Origin: Actinoplanes sp. N902-109
GTDB lineage: Bacteria > Actinomycetota > Actinomycetes > Mycobacteriales > Micromonosporaceae
Direction of reading: 5' to 3'
NCBI RefSeq assembly: GCF_000389965.1
Contig: NC_021191.1
Coordinates: 4,279,501-4,343,500 of the forward strand
Length of the DNA: 64,000 nucleotides
Under the pieces are notes generated by a model. That model was not told the origin of the DNA. It searched no databases and saw nothing but the letters and a program-made list of their open reading frames with translations. Each line of letters begins with the position of its first letter. Within the stretch, counting starts at the first letter, position 1. This document shows, in pieces, positions 40,206 to 47,680 of this stretch. Made by a program: the position numbers and the translations under genes.

Positions 40206-42482
40206 TCAGCCTCCGGGCCGGAGATAGCGCTTGGCGACGACGGCCGGTTGCTCCAGGACCCGGCCGGCGGCGGTGTCCACGGCGAGGCGGACGTACTGGG
40301 CGTGCGTCCAGGCCAGCGGGGTGGCCGAGAACGTGGGGGTGCCGGGGACGCCCGGGCCCTGGTTGTCCCAGACCTGCTCGGGCAGCAGGGATCCGGGTCC
40401 GGCACTGCGGGCCATCGTGGCCAGTTGGGCCCGGGCCGCACCGACGTGGCCGCGGGCGAGGTCGTACTCGCCGCGTTCGCCGTTGAGCAGGGGCCACGCA
40501 CGGCCACGGGTGATGAGCGAGTCGTCGGGGAAACCGTAGTCCCACTGACTGCCGTCGAGCTTCTCGCCGTAGCCGTCGAAGGAGGCGCGGTGCCAGAAGA
40601 AGCCACGGGCGGTGGGCACGCCGAGTTGAGCGTCGACGACGTGGGTCGAGTTGACGACGGCGGGGTCGTCGGGCGGCAGGACGCCCAGCCGTACCAGGTC
40701 GAGGAAGCTGGGGTCGACCACCCGGCGCTGGTCGACGTCGGACGGGCCGCTGTCGCCGATGGTGTAGGTGGTGCCGGCGTCCGGGTTGCCGTCCTTGGTC
40801 AGGCGCAGGAAATAGGGCTTCGGCGAGTACGGCCCGGTGCTGGTCACCGTCCAGTCCTTGACGTGTGCCCGCCAGTCGTCGGCGGTGGCCAGGTAACGCT
40901 GCGCCGCGGCCGGGTCCCCGTTGGCGCGGGCGATGTCAGCGGCGCAGACCAGGCCCGCGATCCCGGCGGCGATGGTGGCGGGGGAGTAGCCCGACTGGTT
41001 CTCCCAGCGCTCCTGCGGCGACCACGGCGCGCGGTTGCCGTCCTGGGTGAAGCCGGTCAGGAAGTCCGCGGCGCGCCGGACGTGCTGCCAGGTCGACGGA
41101 CCGGTGCGGTGCAGTTGACCGGCCAGTACGATCGGCAACGCGACCTCGTCCAGCTGCAGGCCGCCCCACACCGGTGTGCCGTCGACCTGGGAATTCTGCG
41201 GGAACGAGCCGTCCGGCTGCTGCTGCTGCGCCCCGAACAGGAAGTCCAGCGCCCGGCCCGCCCCGGCGACGTCACCGGCGGCGATCAGCGCGGTGGCGAT
41301 CTGGTACAGGTCGCGCGACCACACCAGGTGGTAGGGCCCCGACGGGTCGTCGCGGCCGAACGCCCACGGCATCGCGGGCGCCGCGACGTACGCCCCGCGG
41401 TGCGTCTTGTCCTCGCTCGCTGCCAGCACCATCACCGACACGCGATAGAGCCGCGGGTCGCTGCCGTGCGGCGGGTTGCGCAGCGTGCCGAGATACCGGT
41501 GCCATCCGTACGCATAATCGCGCGCCACCGCACCGAATCCGCGCCGCAGCGACGCCCGTGCGGTGGCCGCCGCCGTCGCCGGGGTGCCGAACCCGAGCGC
41601 GAGGGTGGTGTGCGGGTTGATCGCGGCCGTCTGGACGAGATTGCCGTCACCTGTCGACTGGTAGTGCCAGTCCATGCGTCCGTCGGTCAACAGGTCCGTC
41701 CAGCCGTCGCTCACGCCGCGGAAACCGTTGGAGGTGGCGGTGAAGGCGGGCGAGGCGACCAGCGCACTGGCCGTCGAGCCGTCCGTGGCGACGAGCGTGC
41801 TCCCGGCCGTGCGGCCGCTGTCGCCGGCGCGGGTGTTGGCCAGGGCCGGGTCGTACACGGTGAAGAGGTCGTAGCCGCGGCCGGTGAACGATACGTTGAT
41901 CAACACAGTGGATCGGGCGGGATCACTGGTGTATGTCGTGGTGAGGTGCCACCGGTGGGCTCGTTCGGTGAACGTCTGCCGGTAGCTGAGACTGCGCTCG
42001 TCGATGAGCGTGGTGCGGACCGTGGCTGCCGCGTTCGCCCGGACGGCGTGCCCGCGGCGGTCGGCGACCACGAACTCGAGGGCGCGGGTGCTGGGGGAGC
42101 CGACGGTCGGGTAGTAGACCTCGCCGAGCCCACCTTCCTTCTGCACCGTGAACCACACCCGGCTGGCGGTCGTGGTGGTCGTGCCGAGGCCGGACTTGTC
42201 CGCGGGAAGGTACTGCTCGTCCACCCCGGGTGCACCCGGCGCGGCCCCGGAGGCGAGCGCCACCCGCGAGGCCGGCGCGGCCCCGGAGGCGAGCGCGCCC
42301 GGCACAGCGAGCGCGGCGCCCGGGGCGAGCGCCACCCGCGAGGCCGGCGCAGCCCCGGAGGCGGGCGTGGCTCCCGGGGCGGGTGCTGCTTCCCCGGCGG
42401 GAGCGGGCGGGAGACCGGGCCCGCCGCTCATGGCGGTGACCGTTGCGATGCCGAGGAGCCCGGCGACGAGGGAGGACGTCAC
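40206..42482 (-). CDS. Secreted GH15 glucoamylase/glucodextranase-like enzyme
   Basis: 758 aa from a GTG (first possible start; a TAG lies two codons before). Signal peptide, then an Ala/Pro-rich linker made of repeated APASRVALAPGAA-like units (about 30-85). From DEQYLPADKSGLGT a beta-sandwich domain of the glucodextranase type (to about 330), then the alpha/alpha barrel: MPWAFGRDDPSGPYHLVWSRDLYQIATAL (split: WAFGRDD and HLVWSRDLYQ), QERWENQSGYSPATIAAGI with the first catalytic Glu, and SLLPEQVWDNQG with the second. It should release glucose from starch or dextran ends outside the cell. Fits with the two GH31 enzymes and the sugar importer in the window. Near-palindrome GTTGATCAAC at 41895 falls inside its coding sequence. 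Confidence 0.88.
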   Translation of the reverse strand: MTSSLVAGLLGIATVTAMSGGPGLPPAPAGEAAPAPGATPASGAAPASRVALAPGAALAVPGALASGAAPASRVALASGAAPGAPGVDEQYLPADKSGLGTTTTTASRVWFTVQKEGGLGEVYYPTVGSPSTRALEFVVADRRGHAVRANAAATVRTTLIDERSLSYRQTFTERAHRWHLTTTYTSDPARSTVLINVSFTGRGYDLFTVYDPALANTRAGDSGRTAGSTLVATDGSTASALVASPAFTATSNGFRGVSDGWTDLLTDGRMDWHYQSTGDGNLVQTAAINPHTTLALGFGTPATAAATARASLRRGFGAVARDYAYGWHRYLGTLRNPPHGSDPRLYRVSVMVLAASEDKTHRGAYVAAPAMPWAFGRDDPSGPYHLVWSRDLYQIATALIAAGDVAGAGRALDFLFGAQQQQPDGSFPQNSQVDGTPVWGGLQLDEVALPIVLAGQLHRTGPSTWQHVRRAADFLTGFTQDGNRAPWSPQERWENQSGYSPATIAAGIAGLVCAADIARANGDPAAAQRYLATADDWRAHVKDWTVTSTGPYSPKPYFLRLTKDGNPDAGTTYTIGDSGPSDVDQRRVVDPSFLDLVRLGVLPPDDPAVVNSTHVVDAQLGVPTARGFFWHRASFDGYGEKLDGSQWDYGFPDDSLITRGRAWPLLNGERGEYDLARGHVGAARAQLATMARSAGPGSLLPEQVWDNQGPGVPGTPTFSATPLAWTHAQYVRLAVDTAAGRVLEQPAVVAKRYLRPGG

Positions 42483-42513
42483 TCCCTACATATACGCCTG
42501 TGGATGCTCCCTG

Positions 42514-42888
42514 TCAGTTGTCCGGCGTGAACAAGCCCTGCAGGCCGACCACGATGGCGATGATGCCGAAGACGGCGAGCAGCAGCCCTGTGCCGGTTGC
42601 GGCGGCCGGGCGGGTGCGGCCGGTCAGGCGGTCCCGCAGCAGCGCCAGGCCGACGAGGATGCCGACGATCTCGAAGTGGAAGACGTGCGGGCCGGAGACC
42701 AGGTGGACGAGCAGGTAGTAGCCGCCGCAGACCAGGGCCGTGACGCCGACGATCCAGCCGAAGGGGGCGATCTTCTCCGCACCGCGGGCCAGGTCGTCGC
42801 CCACCCGGGGGAGGCGGCTCAGCAGGGCGATGGCGAGCAGGAAGCCACCGGCGATGTTCGCGAGGTCGAGCAGCAGGGCGATCAACAT
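42514..42888 (-). CDS. Small four-helix membrane protein, unknown function
   Basis: 124 aa with four hydrophobic segments: ALLLDLANIAGGFLLAIALL (near 3-23), FGWIVGVTALVCGGYYLLVH (43-63), IVGILVGLALL (73-84) and GTGLLLAVFGIIAIVVGLQGLF (97-120). Only short charged loops separate them. No known family was recognised. It lies 11 bases after the AfsR-type regulator stop on the same strand and 32 bases before the GH15 gene, so it may be cotranscribed with either. Confidence 0.75.
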   Translation of the reverse strand: MLIALLLDLANIAGGFLLAIALLSRLPRVGDDLARGAEKIAPFGWIVGVTALVCGGYYLLVHLVSGPHVFHFEIVGILVGLALLRDRLTGRTRPAAATGTGLLLAVFGIIAIVVGLQGLFTPDN

Positions 42889-42899
42889 GAGCGGCGACT

Positions 42900-45800
42900 T
42901 TACCCGGGAGCGCTCCCATCCAACCCGGGTGCGCCGCCGTGCAGCCGGGTGCCGATGTCCCGGGCCTCCGGGACGCCGATGGCCGTGTAGAGCAGGAATG
43001 CCTCGCGCAGGTGGTGCTCCGCGGTGATGGGCTCGCCGAGGGCACGGGCGGCGCCGGCCAGGCCCGCGTGGGCCCGCGCCTGTTCGTACCGGTCGCCGGT
43101 GGCGTTGGCCAGGGTCAGCGCCGCCGCGTGCCGGTTGCGGGCCTCGGCCGGGCGGTCCGTTGCCGTCAGCACCTCGCCCAGGCTGTTGGTGGCGCGCGCC
43201 TCGGCCGAGCGCTCGCCGAGGCGGCGCAGGATGGTGATGGCCTCGCGCAGGCAGCCGGCGTCGCGGGTCACCGTGCCGAGGCCGTCCAGGGCCGTCGCCT
43301 CGCCCGCCTTCTCACTGGTCTGCCGGAACAGGGCGAGCGCCTCGCGGTGCTGGTCCGCGGCCCCGCCCGGGTCGCCCCGGGCGAAGGCAACGTGTCCGAG
43401 ACTGACCAGTGCGTAAGCCGCCCCGACGCGGTCGCCGACGCGGTAGCAGAGCCGCACCGACTCGCGCAGGTGACCGGCCGCTTGGTCGAGGTTGCCCTGC
43501 CGGCGGTAGACCTGGCCGAGGTTGCCCAGAGCGCGGGCCTCAGCGGCGGCGTCACCGGTGCGCCGGATCAGCACGAGGGCTTGCTCGAGGTGTTCCGTGG
43601 CGGACTGGTACCGACCCTGCCACTGATCGATGTGACCGAGATTGCCCAGGGCTCGGGCCTCCACCGTGGCGTCGCCGCCGGCGCGGGCCAGCTCGATGGC
43701 GCGGTGCAGCAGCCCGGCGGCCGGCTCGTAGTCGCCCTGCTGCATCTCCACCACGGCCACGTTGGTCAGCAGGTGGGCCTCGCCGGCGGCGTCGCCGAGC
43801 TGCTGGGCGGCCGTTCGCGCGTACCGGTGCATGGTGGTGGCCTCGGCGTGATGGCCGCCGCTCTCGAGGTATCGCAGCAGCGTGATGGTCAGCCGTACGG
43901 CCAGCCGGGGTTGCCCGTGGGTGGCGGTGTGCTGCACGAAGGCGACCAGGTTGGCGCGTTCGGCGTCCAGCCAGGTCTGCGCCGCGGCGGCGCCGGTGAT
44001 CGCCGGGACCACGCCGGCCGGCTGCGCGGTGGCCGGCCGGCGGTGCCGCTCGGCCGGGTACAGCAGGTCGATCGCGGTGCCGGCGGCGCACAACCACGCA
44101 TCGAACAAGCGGGTCAGGGCGCTGCGGCGGGTCCCGCTGTCGTCGGCCAGGGCCAGCTCCCGCGCGTACGCCCGGAGCAGGTCGTGCTGGGTGTACCGAT
44201 CCGGGCCGGTGCGCTGCACCAGGTGGGCGCGGGCCAGCACGTCGAGCAGCCGCCGGGCGTCCGGCAGGTCCGCACCGAGCAGCGCGGCTGCGGCGTACCC
44301 GTCGAGATCGGGTCCGGGGTGCAGGCCGGTGAGCCGGAAGGCGCGGGCTGCGGCCGGGGTGAGCTGGCGGTAGGACCAGGAGAAGACGGCGCGGACGCCG
44401 GTCTGCGGATCGCCGCCGGCCTCCAGCAGCTCCAGCCGGCGTTCCTCGTCGGTCAGTTCGGCGACCAGCGCCGCCAGCGGGGTCTCGGGGCGCCCCACCG
44501 CCAGCTCCGCGGCCACCCGCAGGGCCAGCGGCAGCCGCGCGCACCGGTCGACCAGGTCGAGCGCGGCGTCCCGGTCGGCGTCCACCCGGTCGCCGATCAG
44601 CCAGCGCAGCAGGATCAGCGCGTCGTCGCCGGGCAGCAGCCGCAGGTCCAGCCGGCGCGCGCCGTCCCGGGCGACCAGCCCGGGCAGCGTGTCGCGGCTG
44701 GTCACCAGCACCACGCAGGCGCCGGTGCCGGGCAGCAGCGGGCGCACCTGGTCCACCGAGGCCGCGTTGTCCAGCAGGATCAGCATCCGCCGGCCGTCCA
44801 GCAGGCTGCGGTAGCGGGCGGCGCGCTCGTCCGGGTCGACCGGCACGTCAGCGCCGGGCAGCCCGAGCGCGCGCAGGAACCGGGCCAGCGCATCGCCGGA
44901 CGGCATCGGCTGTTCCACGTCGTAGCCGCGCAGGTTCACGTACAGCTGGCCGTCGGGGAAGCGGGACCGCGTCCGGTGCGCCCAGTGCACGGCGAGCGCG
45001 GTCTTGCCGACCCCGGCGGTGCCCGCCACCGCCGAGATGACCACCGCGGTGAACTCGTCGTCCGCGTCGTCGAGCAGCTTGTCCAGCGCGGCCAGCTCGT
45101 CCTCGCGGCCGATGAAGCCCGGCACGTCGGCGGGCAGCTGGGCGGGGGCCGGGTGCGGCACCGGTGCGGCCCGCTCCGGTCCGGCGGCGTCGGCGGTGTC
45201 CTGCAGCACGGCCGTGTGCGCGGCGATCAGCTCGGGACCCGGGTCCACCCCCAGCTCGTCGGCGAGACGGCGGCGGGCCCGGTGGAACGTGTCGAAGGCC
45301 TCGGCCCGCCGGCCCGCGGCGGCGAAGGCGCGGATCAGCCGGGCCTGACCCGCCTCGTCCAGCGGCTGGGCGTCGGCCGCCTCGCGCAGCGCGGGCAACG
45401 CCTGCCGGACGTCGCCCAGCGCGATCATCAGCTCGCCGTAGCGGCCCAGCGCGGCGCGGTGCTCCTCGGCCAGCGCCGCCACCTTCGGGTGCCGGGCCAG
45501 CATGGGCACGTCGACCAGCGGCGTACCGGCCCACTCGGCCAGCGCGTCGGCGTAGAGCCCGGCGGCGGCCCGGGGATCACCGTCGTGCTGGGCCGCGGTG
45601 GCCGCCCCGGCAAGCCGCCGGAAGCGCAGCAGGTCCACGTCGTCGGGGCCGGTGCGCAGGGCGTACCCGTCACCGATGAAAGGCAGCACCAAGCTCCGGG
45701 AGCGGGTGGGCCGGTCGGGCTCGAGCACCCGCCGCAGATGTTTGACGTGGGTCTGGATGACGTTGGCGGCGGTCGGCGGCGGCCGGTCACCCCAGAGCGC

Positions 45801-45941
45801 GTCGATCAGCTCCGCCTGCGGCACCGGCTGACCGGCGGCGAGCGCCAGCAGACCCAGCAGGGCCCGCTGACCGGCGGAGGGCAGCTCGACAACGGCGTCG
45901 CCCACCCACACGCGGACCGGTCCGAGCACCTGGATCCGCAC
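42900..45941 (-). CDS. AfsR/SARP family transcriptional regulator (HTH-BTAD-NB-ARC-TPR)
   Basis: 1013 aa from a GTG at 45941. Order: winged-helix OmpR-type DNA-binding domain (MRIQVLGPVRVWVGD...LLALLALAAG, LIDALWGDRPP), BTAD helical domain (LLRFRRLAGAATAAQHDGDPRAAAGLYADALAEW, RLIRAFAAAGRRAEAFDTFHRARRRLADELGVDPGPEL in separate helices), NB-ARC with Walker A GTAGVGKTAL and MLILLDNAAS, then about eight TPRs. Length and order are those of AfsR, a global activator of antibiotic production and morphology in Streptomyces. Binding sites would be direct heptamer repeats; none was assigned. Divergent from the CBM2 gene. Confidence 0.9.
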   Translation of the reverse strand: MRIQVLGPVRVWVGDAVVELPSAGQRALLGLLALAAGQPVPQAELIDALWGDRPPPTAANVIQTHVKHLRRVLEPDRPTRSRSLVLPFIGDGYALRTGPDDVDLLRFRRLAGAATAAQHDGDPRAAAGLYADALAEWAGTPLVDVPMLARHPKVAALAEEHRAALGRYGELMIALGDVRQALPALREAADAQPLDEAGQARLIRAFAAAGRRAEAFDTFHRARRRLADELGVDPGPELIAAHTAVLQDTADAAGPERAAPVPHPAPAQLPADVPGFIGREDELAALDKLLDDADDEFTAVVISAVAGTAGVGKTALAVHWAHRTRSRFPDGQLYVNLRGYDVEQPMPSGDALARFLRALGLPGADVPVDPDERAARYRSLLDGRRMLILLDNAASVDQVRPLLPGTGACVVLVTSRDTLPGLVARDGARRLDLRLLPGDDALILLRWLIGDRVDADRDAALDLVDRCARLPLALRVAAELAVGRPETPLAALVAELTDEERRLELLEAGGDPQTGVRAVFSWSYRQLTPAAARAFRLTGLHPGPDLDGYAAAALLGADLPDARRLLDVLARAHLVQRTGPDRYTQHDLLRAYARELALADDSGTRRSALTRLFDAWLCAAGTAIDLLYPAERHRRPATAQPAGVVPAITGAAAAQTWLDAERANLVAFVQHTATHGQPRLAVRLTITLLRYLESGGHHAEATTMHRYARTAAQQLGDAAGEAHLLTNVAVVEMQQGDYEPAAGLLHRAIELARAGGDATVEARALGNLGHIDQWQGRYQSATEHLEQALVLIRRTGDAAAEARALGNLGQVYRRQGNLDQAAGHLRESVRLCYRVGDRVGAAYALVSLGHVAFARGDPGGAADQHREALALFRQTSEKAGEATALDGLGTVTRDAGCLREAITILRRLGERSAEARATNSLGEVLTATDRPAEARNRHAAALTLANATGDRYEQARAHAGLAGAARALGEPITAEHHLREAFLLYTAIGVPEARDIGTRLHGGAPGLDGSAPG

Positions 45942-46053
45942 CCACCACCCCCGGCGTCCAGTCGCCGTTCAGTGCGCGTCCAGTCCGGCGACTCAGTCTG
46001 CACCCGCACCCTAAGTCGACCAAAAGCATTATCACAACGGGAAGGGCCTTACC

Positions 46054-46440
46054 GTGCTTCAGTTTCCGCTTGCCGCTGTGACCGCCGCCGCCCTGCTGTC
46101 GCCGGTGGCCGCCGATACCTATGCCTGTCAGGTCAAGTACGGGTTCGCCTCGACGTGGCAGACCGGCTTCCAGGCCAACATCGACATCACCAACGTCGGT
46201 GAGGCGGTGCTGTACGGCTGGACGCTCGCCTTCGCGCTGCCGGCCGGTCAGAGTCTCGTCCAGGGCTGGAACGCCGACTTCAAGGTCACCGATGCCGGGC
46301 TGGAGGCGACCGCGAAGGACTACAACCGGGTGGTGGTCCCGCAAGCCGCGGCGCACCCGCAGTTCATCGGTGCCGGCACCGCGCCGTTCGCCAAGCCGGT
46401 GGTGTTCTACGTGAACGGGATCCGCTGTTCGGTTGTCTGA
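46054..46440 (+). CDS. Secreted single-domain CBM2 (cellulose/chitin-binding) protein
   Basis: 128 aa from a GTG with GGGAAGGGC upstream. A short signal peptide (MLQFPLAAVTAAALLSPVAA) leads directly into a family 2 carbohydrate-binding module: CQVKYGFASTWQTGFQANIDITN, GWTLAFALPAGQSLVQGWNADF, TAKDYNRVV, GAGTAPFAKPVVFYVNGIRC. The terminal Cys pair and the exposed Trp residues are those of CBM2a modules. There is no catalytic domain or linker, so it acts as a free binding protein. Divergent from the AfsR-like regulator, which could control it. Confidence 0.87.
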   Translation: MLQFPLAAVTAAALLSPVAADTYACQVKYGFASTWQTGFQANIDITNVGEAVLYGWTLAFALPAGQSLVQGWNADFKVTDAGLEATAKDYNRVVVPQAAAHPQFIGAGTAPFAKPVVFYVNGIRCSVV

Positions 46441-46461
46441 TCCGCACGTGCGCGTACGGGT

Positions 46462-46491
46462 AGCCCGCCCCGGCTCGGTCCGGAGCGGGCT
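46462..46491. terminator. Bidirectional terminator hairpin
   Basis: AGCCCGC/GCGGGCT (7 bp) plus an inner CCGG/CCGG separated by a C-A mismatch, loop CTCGGT, between the convergent genes ending at 46440 and 46503. Confidence 0.75.
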
Positions 46492-46502
46492 TCCCGCTGG
46501 TG

Positions 46503-47357
46503 TCACATGCCGGTCAGCGACAGGGCGATGTCGCGGGTGTCGAGGACGAACTCACCGAGGAACGAGGCCTCGCCGGTCAACAGGTTGATGCTGTAGAGAC
46601 CCGAGACCCCGCCGTACGGCACCAGGCTGGCGAACGCGGTGTTGTTCACGGTCTTGCCGTTGGACAGGGTGGAGTAGATGTCCATGCCACCCACCAGTTG
46701 CGCGTCGATGCCCAGCGCCCCGGTGGCGGCGAGCGTGCCGTTGTTGGCCGGTGACTGGATGACCACCTGGTCGGCTGTCGTGTTGACGTTGAACAGCGTG
46801 GTCGCGGTGGCCGAGTTCAGGTCGTTGTTGGTGTAGGCGGACCCGATGACCCCGGTCGTCGTGCCCGACGCCGGTGGCGTGGTCAGCACCGGGTCGGACA
46901 CCGTGGTGTGGTCGTCGAGGTTGTGCCGCAGGTCCTGGCCGGAGTCACTGATCACCCGCAGCCGGTTGGCCGCCGGGTTGAAGTCGACGCCGAAGTTGAC
47001 GCCCGACAACGGCACCTGCAACTGCGACACCTTCGTGGTGACCGCGGACGGGATGCCGATGGTGTAGATGCCGCCCTTGTCGCCGACGAGGTAGAGCTGG
47101 CCGTCGTTCGGGCGGAAGTCGAGGCCGACCGCCCTGGTGTCGCCGACCAGGCCGGTGATGTTCCTGACCCAGTCGAAGGTGTCCGGCTTGTCGACGGTGA
47201 AGGTGGCCATCTTCCTGCCGTCGGCGGTGATGGCGTACGCGCGCAGTCCGGTCCCGGCGGCGGCGCTGCTGCTGCCGGTGGTGGCGGCCAGGGCGCCGGC
47301 GGTGGCAGCCAGGAACGCGGTCGCGGCGGCAAGGCTCTTCTTGATGGTCGTGTTCAT
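46503..47357 (-). CDS. Secreted DUF4394 domain protein
   Basis: 284 aa from the ATG at 47357, preceded by GGGAGG about ten bases away. Signal peptide MNTTIKKSLAAATAFLAATAGALA. The mature part is a DUF4394 beta-propeller-like domain: YAITADGRKMATFTVDKPD, VGLDFRPNDGQLYLVGDKGGIYTIG, GVNFGVDFNPAANRLRVISDSGQDLRHN, GSAYTNND, TTLFNVNTTADQVVIQSPANNGTL, YSINLLTGEASFLG. DUF4394 proteins are secreted with no known activity. The sequence keeps all canonical blocks. Confidence 0.85.
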   Translation of the reverse strand: MNTTIKKSLAAATAFLAATAGALAATTGSSSAAAGTGLRAYAITADGRKMATFTVDKPDTFDWVRNITGLVGDTRAVGLDFRPNDGQLYLVGDKGGIYTIGIPSAVTTKVSQLQVPLSGVNFGVDFNPAANRLRVISDSGQDLRHNLDDHTTVSDPVLTTPPASGTTTGVIGSAYTNNDLNSATATTLFNVNTTADQVVIQSPANNGTLAATGALGIDAQLVGGMDIYSTLSNGKTVNNTAFASLVPYGGVSGLYSINLLTGEASFLGEFVLDTRDIALSLTGM

Positions 47358-47549
47358 GGTGGTGGTGCCTCCCGGGTCGATTCGTGCTGGCCGGCTGAAG
47401 CTATCGACCGCCACGGGATCGCCACTGATTCCGCACTGGACGCTCGGTTCATCCCGGCTGAACAGGCGTTTCTCATCGAGCGCGGGTCGGCACGACGAGG
47501 ACGTCACACCCGGGCGTGCGCCCATCTCCCTGGTTCGTACGGCTAAACC

Positions 47550-47561
47550 TGACTTTTGTCA
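47550..47561. promoter_or_regulatory. Inverted repeat TGAC-4-GTCA in the promoter region of the lanthipeptide operon
   Basis: TGAC at 47550-47553 and GTCA at 47558-47561 form a short palindrome about 120 bases before the LanKC start. The 323-base gap 47358-47680 holds no gene; it must contain the promoter of the operon. GGAGGAACC before 47681 is the ribosome site. Whether a RamR-type regulator binds here is unknown. Confidence 0.35.
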
Positions 47562-47680
47562 TGAATCTCGTGGTGATGTGCCGCGCGAAGCCCTGATAGC
47601 TGGCACTTACAACAGTTCGGCCGGCGGAGCAGTCTGGAGGCAGTTCGCAGGACGGTCACCGAAGGGACGGAGGAACCACG

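Noticed and set aside
42939..46202. 1087-codon frame antisense to the AfsR-type regulator
   Set aside because: Product is an Arg/Gly/Gln/Val shadow, and the minus-strand gene has clear domains.
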